Origin: CAYMUL01 sp964393605
Lineage (GTDB): Bacteria; Bacteroidota; Ignavibacteria; Ignavibacteriales; Ignavibacteriaceae
Length of the DNA stretch: 64,000 bases
Reading direction: 5' to 3'
Assembly: GCA_964393605.1 (NCBI GenBank)
Contig: CAYMUL010000003.1
Span: forward strand, 130,209-194,208
Made by a program: the position numbers and the translations under genes. Within the stretch, counting starts at the first letter, position 1. Each line of letters begins with the position of its first letter. The notes under the pieces were generated by a model. It did not search any database. It saw nothing but the letters and a program-made list of their open reading frames with translations, and was not told the origin of the DNA. Below, in pieces: positions 8,448-18,500 of this stretch.

Positions 8448-9473
8448 TTATACAGTTCCGAAAAGATGTTTTAAATTATGCCGCTCCTCAGGCGTTACCA
8501 TCGCAACAATAGTATTGTTTGTACCGAGGGTATTATCTTTGGAAGGATTGAAAATCCATTTCGCATCTTCTTTTAACGCAAGTACGAGTACACCGGGATG
8601 ATTTTCCAGATTTAATTCCGAGAGTTTTTTCCCTTTATAAGAAGAAGGGATGTCAATTTCTTCTATTCGTAAATTCTTTTCACGATCACGAAGCATAGTA
8701 TCGAGAAAAGAAACCACAGTCGGACGAATCATTTCTGAAACAATTCTTAAACCGCCGATTAAGTATGGGGAGATAACCGAATTGGCTCCGGCTTTTTTAA
8801 TCTTTTCAATATTTTTTAAATCGCGGCACTTGGCAACTATTCGCAAGTCAGGGTTTAAATTTTTTGCAGTGAATGTAATAACAAGATTGTAGTTATCATC
8901 TCCCGTAACCGCGAAAACACCGGCGGCTCTATCAATACCCGCCGCGCGAAGTAAAGATTCGTCCGTTGCATCACCAATTAGCACAATAATTTTTTTTTCG
9001 AGTTCTTCAGGAAATTCAGGTTCGAGTTTATCTATCAAAACAAAATTTCTTTTAGTAAGCAGCAGCTCATCGGCAATTTGATGCCCGATTTCTCCACTGC
9101 CGCAAATGATGTAATGATTTTTGTAAGTCTCAATCATTCTTCTCTCTCTTCTTTTCTTGTAAGATTTGGCAAGTTCATCCCCGATAACAAACGCAGTAAA
9201 ATTTGAAAGCATGTAAGTGAACACCCCTATCCCGCTGATTGCGATTAACATTGTAAATACTCGTCCGAGCGGGTTGCCGTGAAAATTTATTATCTCCCCA
9301 TAACCGATTGTAGTAATTGTTATGAATGTCATGTAAAGACAATCAACAAGCGGCGCATCATAATTAGAAAAGTAATGAAAGCCTGCGGTACCAATTACAA
9401 TTACTAAAAGCAGTGCGGTGGAAGAAACAACGAACCGTTTAAAAAAGTGCGTTATTTCTTCCGATGTTTTCAT
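8448..9473 (-). CDS. Two-TM potassium channel with RCK/TrkA-N domain
   Basis: A 341-aa inner-membrane K+ channel. The first membrane helix lies at about 16-34, the pore loop with selectivity filter TTIGYGE at 54-60, and the second helix at about 72-98. A basic linker (KKRRERR) leads to an RCK NAD-binding domain with the GSGEIG dinucleotide motif at 125-130, and a TrkA-C domain follows at about 255-335. This is the classic architecture of MthK/GsuK-like channels gated by ligands at the RCK ring. The ligand (Ca2+, NAD(H) or nucleotide) cannot be read from the sequence. It sits between two T9SS cargo genes on the same strand but has no evident functional link with them. Confidence 0.93.
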   Translation of the reverse strand: MKTSEEITHFFKRFVVSSTALLLVIVIGTAGFHYFSNYDAPLVDCLYMTFITITTIGYGEIINFHGNPLGRVFTMLIAISGIGVFTYMLSNFTAFVIGDELAKSYKKRRERRMIETYKNHYIICGSGEIGHQIADELLLTKRNFVLIDKLEPEFPEELEKKIIVLIGDATDESLLRAAGIDRAAGVFAVTGDDNYNLVITFTAKNLNPDLRIVAKCRDLKNIEKIKKAGANSVISPYLIGGLRIVSEMIRPTVVSFLDTMLRDREKNLRIEEIDIPSSYKGKKLSELNLENHPGVLVLALKEDAKWIFNPSKDNTLGTNNTIVAMVTPEERHNLKHLFGTV

Positions 9474-9492
9474 GATAAGATTTCAAAAAAAA

Positions 9493-11271
9493 TTATTTCG
9501 TCAAGAGTAATTTTTTTGTCGATGAAAATCTTCCCGCATTCAATTGATAAAAATAGACACCGCTTATTAATTGATAATTTATAGTTGATAATTGATAATT
9601 GTGGGTGCCGGCACCGAGCAATTCATTATTGATTAATATTGCAACTTCATTTCCTAACACATCGAAAATTTTCAAAGTTACATTTTCGGCTTGCGGTAAT
9701 TCAAAGCTAATGTTGGTTGTCGGATTGAAAGGATTCGGATAATTTTGACGTAAAGAAAATTCTTTTGGAAATGAATTGATATCAATTTCAATTTCATGTG
9801 AGTAAAAATATTTCCCATCAAGATCAATTTGTTTAAGACGATATTTTACTGCGCCGTTGAAGGAATTATTAATTGTGAAATCATCAAATGAATAATTTGT
9901 CGGTTCGGTGGTAGTTCCTCTGCCGGCAACAAAACCAATTTTCTCGTAAGTGCCTGAAGCCGAAGCGCGTTCAATTTCAAATCCGCTATTATTTTTTTCG
10001 CTCGATGTATTCCAGTTTAAACGAACAAACTCATTCATGAAATTTGCTGTGAAAGAAGAAAGTTCAACCGGAATGATTTCACCGAAATCAACATAATTTA
10101 TGTACTGCATATTCGTACCCGTTGAAATTGTTCTCACTAAATTGCCAAGAGTATCAAGTTCATGAATGCCCGCGCCGTTAGTGGTTAAATAGTTTCCGTT
10201 GCCAAGTCTTGCAACACCTCTGTTGCCGGTAACTTGAGTCCAGAATGAAAGTTGCGTTCCGCTTGGCGAATAAATTGCAAGTCCCGAAGGAACCGAAAAA
10301 ACTGCAACCCCAATATTCCCATTCGGAAGTACAACAACCTGTTGTGGAAATTGAATAGAGACGGCAAAATCACTTAAATAATTTCCATTTAAATCATAGC
10401 GATGAACAGCATCACTCGTTGAGCCGGAAACCAAAACATCATTTTGTCTGAAAGTTATGCAGAAAGGGCTATTCAAACCGCCAGCACCCACAGAAATAAA
10501 ATTGCCGATATAATTTCCTGAAAGATCAAACTCTGCAATAGCATTTTGATTGCCGCCGCTTCCCACAGCAACAACCAGGTTTCCATTGCCGGGACGGTAA
10601 TTGTGTCCACGCATATTATCTAACAATGTTGGATTAACTCCCCCCACCGGCGCAAGTACCGCGACATAATTCCCGCTCGTATCATACTTTTGAACGAGAT
10701 CGGAAATTTGATCGGATACAGAAATAAAACCACCGGGATTGTAACGTGCCTCTTTTGGTGATTGTAAATTGGGATTGTTCGTCGGAATAAAATTTTCATT
10801 AACAACGTTACCTGTCTGAATATCGAAAGCCATAACTCTGTCGGCAGTCCAATCCGGTACTAAAAATAATTTAGATGGCGTTCTTCCGTTCGGATAGTTG
10901 TTTGATGGTTCTTTCATCTTGAAATCATTTTCGTAAAATAAATATGCTTTCGAAAGATCGAAACGAGTAGCGACTTCACTATAAGTCAACAATTCCGCGC
11001 CTTCGAGCGGGTGTGCAAAATTTTTGATTAAACAATATTGAATATCGCCGTGAAAAAATCTCATCACTTCAAGAAAAGAATTATCCTCCAAAACAATTTT
11101 GAGAGGAAGATTAAGATTGACGGCTACATTTTTTGCATCGAGAAATATGCTTGGATTTTGCTCCTTCTCTTCAAATGCTTTTTGAACATTCTTATCTACT
11201 TGAGCAGTTGCAGTGATAGCAAAAACTCCGGCGAGAAGAACTGAAAGAATAAATTGTCGAAATGATTTCAT
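9493..11271 (-). CDS. T9SS cargo: NHL/beta-propeller-like protein
   Basis: A 592-aa secreted protein with a signal peptide ending near TATAQ (residue 24). Residues about 120-390 contain repeated short strands of the type LVVAVGSGG, FDLSGNYIGNF, YDLNGNYLSDF and IYSPSGTQL, consistent with a six- or seven-bladed NHL-like propeller. Next is a stretch common in PNPFNP proteins (PVELSSFTANFMNEFVRLNWNTSSEKNNSGFEIER), an Fn3-like domain. The T9SS sorting domain (QNYPNPFNPTTNISFELP to KKLLLTK) ends the protein. The domain has an in-frame NYQLSTINYQL insertion encoded by an AATTGATAATTG-type repeat (9566-9601). Function of the propeller is unknown. Confidence 0.9.
   Translation of the reverse strand: MKSFRQFILSVLLAGVFAITATAQVDKNVQKAFEEKEQNPSIFLDAKNVAVNLNLPLKIVLEDNSFLEVMRFFHGDIQYCLIKNFAHPLEGAELLTYSEVATRFDLSKAYLFYENDFKMKEPSNNYPNGRTPSKLFLVPDWTADRVMAFDIQTGNVVNENFIPTNNPNLQSPKEARYNPGGFISVSDQISDLVQKYDTSGNYVAVLAPVGGVNPTLLDNMRGHNYRPGNGNLVVAVGSGGNQNAIAEFDLSGNYIGNFISVGAGGLNSPFCITFRQNDVLVSGSTSDAVHRYDLNGNYLSDFAVSIQFPQQVVVLPNGNIGVAVFSVPSGLAIYSPSGTQLSFWTQVTGNRGVARLGNGNYLTTNGAGIHELDTLGNLVRTISTGTNMQYINYVDFGEIIPVELSSFTANFMNEFVRLNWNTSSEKNNSGFEIERASASGTYEKIGFVAGRGTTTEPTNYSFDDFTINNSFNGAVKYRLKQIDLDGKYFYSHEIEIDINSFPKEFSLRQNYPNPFNPTTNISFELPQAENVTLKIFDVLGNEVAILINNELLGAGTHNYQLSTINYQLISGVYFYQLNAGRFSSTKKLLLTK
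9566..9601. repeat. In-frame AT-rich tandem repeat within T9SS sorting domain
   Basis: Tandem units of the form TTGATAAT (plus strand AATTGATAATTTATAGTTGA and onward) encode NYQLSTINYQL on the minus strand, inserted between AGTH and SGVYFYQL of the sorting domain. A similar unit is found in the neighbouring chitinase-like gene and related CAATT/CATT arrays fill the intergenic DNA near 62.8-64 kb. Confidence 0.7.
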
Positions 11272-11318
11272 GATGATTCCTTGTTAGAATTTAAGAGTTG
11301 AAAACTTTTTTGATAAAC

Positions 11319-13052
11319 TTACTTCATTATAATAAACTTTTTCGTCGCAGAAAAATTACCGGCAGTGAGTTGGTAGAAATATATTCCGCTCGGTAATTGA
11401 TAATTAAAAATTAATAATTGATAATTGTAGTTGCCTGCTTCTTTCCACTCGTTATCTATCAATGTTGCAACTTCATTGCCAAGAATATCAAAGATCTTTA
11501 GCACTACATTGCCGGACGCTGAAAGCTGATAACTGATTACTGTACTCGGATTAAACGGATTCGGATAATTCTGTTCGAGCGAAAAATTTTCTATCATTTC
11601 CGAAAAATTAATTTCTATTTCTCCCACATTTTTTTTCGTTCCATCAAAATCAATTTGAAAAATTCTATACTCATATTTTCCGAAGTCGAGGTTTTTATCA
11701 TTGAATAAATAATTTTTTCTTTCGGTTGTTGTTCCAAAACCGTCAACAAAACCGGCAAACTCAAACTCGGTAATATTATTCGAATTAATTTTCCTTCGTA
11801 CAATTTCAAATCCTCTATTATTTTTTTCAGAATTTGTAACCCACTTCAATAGTACGCCGGAGGCAACGACTTCATAACTCAATGAAGAAATCTCTACCGG
11901 AATCGTTTGATAAAATCTGCGGTATAACTCATTCCATAATTCAGGACGAGAGCCGTCATAACCCAAAGCCCACATACCGACACCTCGAATATTTTTTGAT
12001 TGTGCAAGTGCATATTTAACTCCCAAACTCGAATCGTTATCGTACCAAACTTGATACCATTCATTACTACTTTGATAACGATACCATGGAACTTGATGAG
12101 TTGCTGACCAAATTAATCCATGTTGTTGGACGTTGACGGCATCGTTTTGAAATCTTGTTGAGGCGATGTAATCAACAACTGTTGAACCGGGAAGATTAGT
12201 TTCTGTTTTCCATTTCAAACCATAATACGGTACACCCAAAATAATTTTTTGAGGATTATTATTGATTGCAGTTTGATATTGCGAAGTGATTGTGTTGTAA
12301 ATGTTATAAGTTCCGCCTGTGTAAGGTGCGCAAGGTCCGGTCGTCGTACTCCAGCTACCATAAAAAGAATATCCCATGATAAAAATATAATCGCATGAGT
12401 TTGCTAAACCGGGTAAATCCCATCCTCCCCAATTTACGGCGGGACCGGCGAAAGAAACTTCCCAAGCAGGATTAGCCGCATGAATAAAGGTTGTAAGCTC
12501 GCTCATAAAACCGTTTAGCAGCGCGCCTCTGTCGGCAGTGTAAAGTCCTTCAAAGTCTATATTCACCCCATCGAGTTGATACTGCAACATCCGATTCTTC
12601 ACGTTAGTAAAAAATGTTTGCTTAACAGATGGAGTTGTAAGAATTGTCCGAATCTGATCTTTATCAAAATTCACAACGGTTAAAATTACTTTCACTCCGT
12701 TTTGATGTGCAGTGTTTATAATACTCGTCCAGGGCCAGCCTGCGGGGTTTGTAAGTGAGCCGGTTGTGCTGACGACAAAATCAAATGCGGCGATGTGTGT
12801 GAGAATATCGTAACGTAAATATGGTGCGGCAGTTGAATATTCCCAATCGGGTAGGTAACCGAAAATTGTCGCATTCGTTAATCGTGTTTTATCAAACTTT
12901 AACGGGATTATATCTCGTCCGGCATTCGGATCGTTTTCAACAATTCTCTCATCAGAAGAAAATTCTTCTCTGTGAAGTTTATGAATTGAGATTTCGTCAA
13001 TCTGTGCGAATATGTTTAACGAGAAAATGATGAGTAGTAATATTTTTTTCAT
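11319..13052 (-). CDS. T9SS cargo: glycoside hydrolase family 18 (chitinase-like) protein
   Basis: A 577-aa secreted enzyme. The signal peptide is at residues 1-16. The GH18 TIM barrel spans about 60-385: the strand start TIFGYLPDWEY, the catalytic signature DGVNIDFEG at 161-169 with Glu168 as acid/base, and a late barrel motif GVGMWALGYDG. The substrate is probably a GlcNAc polymer such as chitin or peptidoglycan-like glycan; this follows from the family only. An Fn3-like linker (PVEISSLSYEVVASGVLLKW) and a T9SS sorting domain (LEQNYPNPFNPSTVISYQLS to KKFIIMK) follow. The sorting domain carries an in-frame NYQLLIFNYQL insertion. It lies 47 bases upstream of the propeller gene, so the two may be co-transcribed. 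Confidence 0.93.
   Translation of the reverse strand: MKKILLLIIFSLNIFAQIDEISIHKLHREEFSSDERIVENDPNAGRDIIPLKFDKTRLTNATIFGYLPDWEYSTAAPYLRYDILTHIAAFDFVVSTTGSLTNPAGWPWTSIINTAHQNGVKVILTVVNFDKDQIRTILTTPSVKQTFFTNVKNRMLQYQLDGVNIDFEGLYTADRGALLNGFMSELTTFIHAANPAWEVSFAGPAVNWGGWDLPGLANSCDYIFIMGYSFYGSWSTTTGPCAPYTGGTYNIYNTITSQYQTAINNNPQKIILGVPYYGLKWKTETNLPGSTVVDYIASTRFQNDAVNVQQHGLIWSATHQVPWYRYQSSNEWYQVWYDNDSSLGVKYALAQSKNIRGVGMWALGYDGSRPELWNELYRRFYQTIPVEISSLSYEVVASGVLLKWVTNSEKNNRGFEIVRRKINSNNITEFEFAGFVDGFGTTTERKNYLFNDKNLDFGKYEYRIFQIDFDGTKKNVGEIEINFSEMIENFSLEQNYPNPFNPSTVISYQLSASGNVVLKIFDILGNEVATLIDNEWKEAGNYNYQLLIFNYQLPSGIYFYQLTAGNFSATKKFIIMK
11392..11428. repeat. In-frame AT-rich tandem repeat within T9SS sorting domain
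   Basis: TAATTGATAATTAAAAATTA and the following AATTGATAATTG encode NYQLLIFNYQL at the same loop of the sorting domain as the repeat in the adjacent propeller gene. The two flanking peptides differ (AGNY before, PSGIYFYQL after), so independent expansion or insertion is possible. Confidence 0.65.
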
Positions 13053-13172
13053 TCTTTAACTATTATAATTTTTACTTACAGTTACGGGTGCAAATGTAAA
13101 GATAAATCTTGATTTGGTAAATGAACTGTGAAATAGATTTGGGAAAATAATATCGAAGTGGGTGTGGAAAAG

Positions 13173-14081
13173 TTAATAAAGCCGGCTTCTTTTTTTCAGA
13201 TATGAAAAGAGTGCTTTGTCGAAATTTGCCGATGTTTCAATTAAATTATAATCGATGCCGAAATTCAGGCAGTTCGATTTGATGGAGTTTATAAAATTAT
13301 CCATCGCTTCGCGGTATGCCTTTCTTATCTGATGCGGCTGAGTTGTCATCTCTTCGCCGGTTTCGAGATCGACAAAGACAGAATCATTTTTGAAACCGAA
13401 TGCCGTCTCAATCGGATCGAGTATGTGAAAAACAATCACTTCATTTTTATTGTACCGCAAATGTTTTAAAGAAGAAATTACTGCTTCGGGATCGTCGAAA
13501 AAATCTGAGATAACAATAACCAAGCCACGCTTCTTAATTTTTTCGGCAACAGTGTGAAGACTTTTTCCCGTTTCTGTTTTGCTTGAAGGAGTTGCCTGCG
13601 AAATTGCGAAGAGAATTTCTTTCAAATAAATTTGAGATGCATTCGGCGGAAGGAATTTATTTATCGTTTCATCGTAAAGAGTTAAACTGACTGCATCTTT
13701 TTGTTTCAACATTAAAAAACTCAAACTCGCGGCGAGCATCGAAGCGTAATGAAATTTTGTTACATTGCCTTTCGAAGAAAAATTCATCGACTTACTGCAA
13801 TCCATCGCGATGTAACATTTTAAGTTAGTTTCTTCTTCGTATTGCTTAACAAAGTAGCGATCAGTCTTACCGTAAATTTTCCAATCGATACTTTTTAGAG
13901 AATCTCCCTGCATGTAAGGTCGATGCTGGCTAAACTCAATACTGAAGCCGTGATACGGGCTTTTGTGCAATCCGAGCATAAAACCTTCCACAATATATTT
14001 TGCGCGAAGATCCAAAGAAGAAATTTTAGAAATTACTTCAGGTTGAAGATACTTCGTGAACTCGACGCTGCCGGGTTGCAT
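13173..14081 (-). CDS. DUF58-domain protein with VWA-like fold
   Basis: A 302-aa cytoplasmic protein of the DUF58 family, commonly encoded beside MoxR ATPases and BatA/BatB proteins. The family signature is visible as GLHKSPYHGFSIEFSQHRPY followed by DSLKSIDWKIYGKTDRYFVKQYEEE. A VWA-like region starts at about residue 90 with a metal-binding DCSKSM motif (DxSxS) and ends with VIVISDFFDD. The exact role of DUF58 proteins is not settled; partners usually include a MoxR AAA+ ATPase, which is not in this window. Its ATG shares one base with the stop of the upstream TPR lipoprotein gene (TAATG), so the two are translationally coupled. Confidence 0.9.
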   Translation of the reverse strand: MQPGSVEFTKYLQPEVISKISSLDLRAKYIVEGFMLGLHKSPYHGFSIEFSQHRPYMQGDSLKSIDWKIYGKTDRYFVKQYEEETNLKCYIAMDCSKSMNFSSKGNVTKFHYASMLAASLSFLMLKQKDAVSLTLYDETINKFLPPNASQIYLKEILFAISQATPSSKTETGKSLHTVAEKIKKRGLVIVISDFFDDPEAVISSLKHLRYNKNEVIVFHILDPIETAFGFKNDSVFVDLETGEEMTTQPHQIRKAYREAMDNFINSIKSNCLNFGIDYNLIETSANFDKALFSYLKKRSRLY

Positions 14082-14584
14082 TATTCTTGCGCGACTTTTC
14101 TTTTTAGGATTTCATCGGGAGTGAGCCCCATGTTGTTCAATTCCTCGCGGGCAGATTCTACCAATTGATGCGCAGGGAATTTTGAAACGAAGAGATTGTA
14201 GGTCGCTGTTGCCAAATCAAAATTTTTTAATTCATTTGCTTGAATAAATCCAATCATGAATAATGAAAGAGGAGCTTCTTCACTCGCGGAATATTTATCA
14301 ACAACCTTTTGATAGTATTCAATCGATTTCTGAAACGACGCTTCGGCGGAAATGTCATTTGGAAGTTTTGCCTGATAAATTTTTGCGATTTCGAAAAGAG
14401 ATTTAGCCGCGTTGTTTCCTTCGGGATATTCTGTTGCAAGTGCTTCGTATTCAAGTATTGCTTCGGAAAATTTATTTTCTTTCATAAATTTTTCTGCGGA
14501 GGAAAGATACTCTTCTTCAGATTTTTTTGAACAGCCGGCAATTATCAGCGAACAAAATAAAATTGTAACAAGTTTTATTTTCAT
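14081..14584 (-). CDS. TPR lipoprotein (BamD/YbgF-like)
   Basis: A 167-aa lipoprotein. The signal peptide MKIKLVTILFCSLIIAGCSKK has the lipobox IAGC with the acylated Cys at residue 18. The mature part has three to four tetratricopeptide repeats (AEKFMKENKFSEAILEYEAL, AKSLFEIAKIYQ, APLSLFMIGFIQANELKNFD). Length and layout resemble short BamD- or YbgF/CpoB-like scaffolds, but the protein is shorter than BamD (about 240 aa), so a role in outer-membrane assembly is only a guess. It is the first gene of a two-gene unit with the DUF58 protein. The divergent esterase starts 75 bases away, so both promoters share that gap. Confidence 0.85.
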   Translation of the reverse strand: MKIKLVTILFCSLIIAGCSKKSEEEYLSSAEKFMKENKFSEAILEYEALATEYPEGNNAAKSLFEIAKIYQAKLPNDISAEASFQKSIEYYQKVVDKYSASEEAPLSLFMIGFIQANELKNFDLATATYNLFVSKFPAHQLVESAREELNNMGLTPDEILKRKVAQE

Positions 14585-14659
14585 CTAATTTATTTTCTTA
14601 TTTTTGATTCCAAGCTATTAAAATTGATTTTGAACCACAATCCAAAAAACTAAACCGAT

Positions 14660-15448
14660 ATGAATACCACAAGAATATTAATAGGGTTATTGCTTCTTTT
14701 CCTCTTCACTTCCACATTTGCGCAACAAAAATGGGGAATTAAATCGAATCACGTTCCCGATGTTAACACCGTGTACGTTTTTACTCCGAAGAATTATGAC
14801 GCGAAAAAAAGTTATCCGCTCCTCTATTTGCTTCATGGCTGGAGCGGCAATTATGAACAGTGGAACTCAATTTTAGATTTACAAAAAATCGCAACAGAAA
14901 ATCAATTCATCATCGTTTGCCCCGATGGTTACTACGATTCGTGGTATGTAGACAGTCCGCAAAAGAAAACAAGTCAGTATCAAAAATTTTTCTTTTATGA
15001 TTTGATAAAACGAGTTCACGCAACATTTAAAATTGACACACCGTATATTTTTATCAGCGGATTGAGCATGGGAGGTTTCGGCGCGATTTCCCTTTTCCTT
15101 TCACGTCCCGATTATTTTTATTCCGCCGGAAGTACAAGCGGTGTTCTCGATATTCTTCCGTTCGCCGGCAAGTGGGGAATGGATAAATTATTCTCGAAAG
15201 ATGACTACAAAATCTTCTCGCCTATCAACCGATTGAACGACCTGAAAACAAAATCAAAGCAGATAATAATTGATTCCGGAGTTGATGATTTTGGATTCGA
15301 AGTCAATCAAAAATTTTTTGAAAAAGCGAGAGAGTTAAAAATTCCTATCACATTTTTAGCTCAGCCGGGCGCGCATACAAAAGAGTACTGGAAAAACTCA
15401 ATCACTTATCACATAAAATTTTTCAAAGATCAGGTAAAAGAAAAATAA
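14660..15448 (+). CDS. Exported alpha/beta-hydrolase esterase (esterase D / feruloyl-esterase-like)
   Basis: A 262-aa protein with a signal peptide ending at about residue 21 (TSTFAQ). It belongs to the putative-esterase (esterase D) family of alpha/beta hydrolases. The strand and oxyanion segment YPLLYLLHGWSGN (about 52-64), the nucleophile elbow GLSMGGFG with Ser136, an acidic residue in DSGVDDFGF and a late His in QPGAHTKEYW together give a full catalytic triad. Relatives hydrolyse acyl esters such as feruloyl, acetyl or S-formylglutathione, but the signal peptide argues against a cytoplasmic S-formylglutathione hydrolase. The substrate is unknown. It is convergent with the large CHAT gene. 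Confidence 0.88.
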   Translation: MNTTRILIGLLLLFLFTSTFAQQKWGIKSNHVPDVNTVYVFTPKNYDAKKSYPLLYLLHGWSGNYEQWNSILDLQKIATENQFIIVCPDGYYDSWYVDSPQKKTSQYQKFFFYDLIKRVHATFKIDTPYIFISGLSMGGFGAISLFLSRPDYFYSAGSTSGVLDILPFAGKWGMDKLFSKDDYKIFSPINRLNDLKTKSKQIIIDSGVDDFGFEVNQKFFEKARELKIPITFLAQPGAHTKEYWKNSITYHIKFFKDQVKEK

Positions 15449-15457
15449 GAGAGAAAA

Positions 15458-15494
15458 GGAAATCTGTGCCCGCAAATTGTCGAACACAGATTCC
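15458..15494. terminator. Hairpin between convergent esterase and CHAT genes
   Basis: GGAAATCTGTG (15458-15468) can pair with CACAGATTCC (15485-15494) with one bulge. There is no clean T tract on either side, so this is only a possible terminator for the convergent genes. Confidence 0.35.
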
Positions 15495-15508
15495 ACATTT
15501 CGTTTCGA

Positions 15509-18500
15509 CTATTCGTAATTGCCGACGAGTATAAATCCTGCCCAATAATATGGAAACGCAAATTTTGGATTTTGCGACAATGTTTTCTTCGCATTCCTCA
15601 ACGCTTCAATTTTGTTCATCGTTTTTAAATTACCATAAAATAATTTCATCAATTCAAATGTTGATTCATCATCAACTTTCCAAAGTGAAGCGATTACCGT
15701 TTGTACACCGACTTCAAAAAAAGCATTCGCCGGATTTACATACCAACCTTGAATTAATTCATCGCTCACCGCCGTTTTGCATGCAGAAAGCGTAACAAGA
15801 TTAAAACATTGAAGATTGCTAAGCGTATTGATATCCTCAATAGTTAGTTTCCCTTCCTTCTCTCCCGGTTTTGGTGCCATTGTTAAATATGATTTCGCCG
15901 GATCAGTGTAATCCATATTTCCGTGCGTTGCAAAGTGAATTGCATTAAACGGCGCGGCGATTTCATGCACTTTGTCGAGCGTCGCTTCCTTTGATGCATA
16001 CACAACTGCATCAGAGTAAATGCTCTTTAAAGATTTTGCTTCTTTCTCGGCATTCTCTAAAGTGTTGTCGGGATTTCCGAATGCAACCAATTTCATTGCG
16101 CCATCTTGAGCATCGCAAATTGCGGAGAATACATCGAGAGAACTTGTGTAGAAGCAATCGAAATCATCGCCTAAGAATCCGCCGAAGTCCTGGTTTGAAT
16201 TTTTGATTAACACTTCAAACGGCACGTAGTATAATTTTCCGTAAGGAATGATTGATAAAATTTTCTTCCCCTGCAATTCTTCTTGAACCGGTTCAATCAG
16301 CGCGGCAAAGAGTTCGTTAGAAACTTTTAAGTAAGGTTGGATTTGAGTTTCATATTCTAAATCCATTTCCGCATTCGTTGGCTTGAAAGTTTTCGGATCA
16401 ATGTTTCCTACAGCGGTTGGGATTTGTGAATCTTTCAAGTAACGATAGAACTGAACAACTTTCTTTTCCAGATTATCTCTACCAATCTCAACAACTTTTG
16501 CCGTAACAGATTTTTTTGTAGCAACGAAAATATAAAGTTGATTGCTTCCCATCAGATAAGCAAGCACGGCGACATCATCGGGAATCAGATTTTTGTTACG
16601 CATAAAAGTTTTTGGATTTACAGAACTTTTAAAGTAATCCGCCAACTCCGGAAATTGTTTTACGGTGTTATTGATGAAATTCAGATATTCATTCTCGGCA
16701 ATCTTTTTTATTTCAAGAAGTTTATTGATCTTATCTTTGTTTTGTTGCTCGACCGGTTTCGATTGTTCTTTTATCAATTCGTTTTCGGCGAGTTCTTTTT
16801 TGATCTTCAAATCTTTTTCTTGATCGATGATATCTTTTTGTTTTTCATCCTGCGGCGTGAATTGTTTTGAGCCGAATGATTGGCGAAGCCCTTCATTATT
16901 GCTCCTCTCAAGATAAAACAACGCGCTATCTGTCATCCCTTTCTGAAAGAAAAGCGAAACAAGCATCTCATAAATTTGAACTTTCTCTTCGCCGGAGGAG
17001 AATATTTTTGAAGCTTTATCACCGCCAACAAGTTTGCTTCTGATAAACTCTACGGTGTTAACGGCATCTCTCAGATACTCGATACTCTTGTCAATATTGT
17101 TTTGCGATTTAGAAACCAAAGCCGATGTATAAAGCGGTTGATATAAAAATCTTGTTGTACCAATTTGTTTCGATAATGAAATAGATTCATCCAAATATTT
17201 TAATGCGGAATTATAATCTTGTTTCAAATAGAAAACTTTACCGAGCACACCTGCGGTTTCTGTAATGCGGTCTTTCTCTCCGATTTTCTTTGCCCAATCA
17301 TACGCCAGCTGAGAATTCTTTAACGCCTCATCATAATTTTTCTGATCAATTTCGAGGCGGCTGAAATTTGAATAAATAGAAGTTAGAAGTCTGTTCGATT
17401 CAACCTTCTTTGCCAACGTTAATGCATCGGTGAGCCACTTTCGCGAATCGTCATACTTCTTCATCATCAAATAAATTTCGCCGATGTTTGAGCGAACGAT
17501 TGCATAAAATTCATTTTCGATTTTGAACTTTTCCAAAATTGCCAAAGCTTTTTGAAAGTAGCCGAGTGCCGTTTCATTATCTCCCTGCCAATAATAAACA
17601 TTTCCCATATTATTCAGCGGCGTTGCCTGACCGACCTCATCATTCAAACTTTTGTATACGCTGTCTGCAAGTCTATACTGTTCAATTGCATTTGCATATT
17701 CGCCAATTTGATTTGAGAGATTTCCCAAGCTGATATAAACGCCGGCAATTCCCCAAGGATTTTTTATTTCATCGAAGACTTTCATTAATGAATTATAAAT
17801 GTCGCGGGCTTTTTTCAAGTCTCCTTGCAACACGGCAATATCTGCAAAACCAAAATCTGAGTTTGCAACTCTTGCACGGTCATTAATAGCTTCAGAAAGT
17901 ACACGAGCATCGGAAAAATATTTCAATGCTTTTTCAAAATCACCTTTAGAGATTTGCAGATAACCGAGATCAATTAATATAAAAGCTTCGCGTGCTTTCT
18001 CTCCGGTTTCGCGATATATTTTTAATGCTTCATCAAAGTAATGATATGCTTTTTCGATATCGCCTTTATCGTTGTACAATCTCGCATACATCGTATAAAC
18101 GAAAGCGATGTTCCCGACGCTTTCAAGTTCCTGCGCTAATTTTAAACTTGCATCAAAAATAACTTTTGCAGAGTCGTAGTTTCTTCTCTTCTCAAATTTT
18201 AACAAACCGAGATTGACCATAGAATAGAGTTGTGTAACTTTATCTCCGGTTTGAATAGAAAGATTGTAAGATTCAGTCCACGCTTTATCAGCTTCATCGA
18301 ATCTCGCGGCTTCATAGTAAGTGTGCCCGATATTATGAATAGCATCGCCGATATCAATTTTATTTTTTAGGAGAATTCTCAAGTCAATTACTTTTTGATG
18401 ATACTCGATTGCTTTGGTATAATCTTTTAAAGATTTATAAAGATCTCCGATGTCTTTGTAGATATCAGCTTTGGAAGAAGTATCATCAACATTCTCGGCG

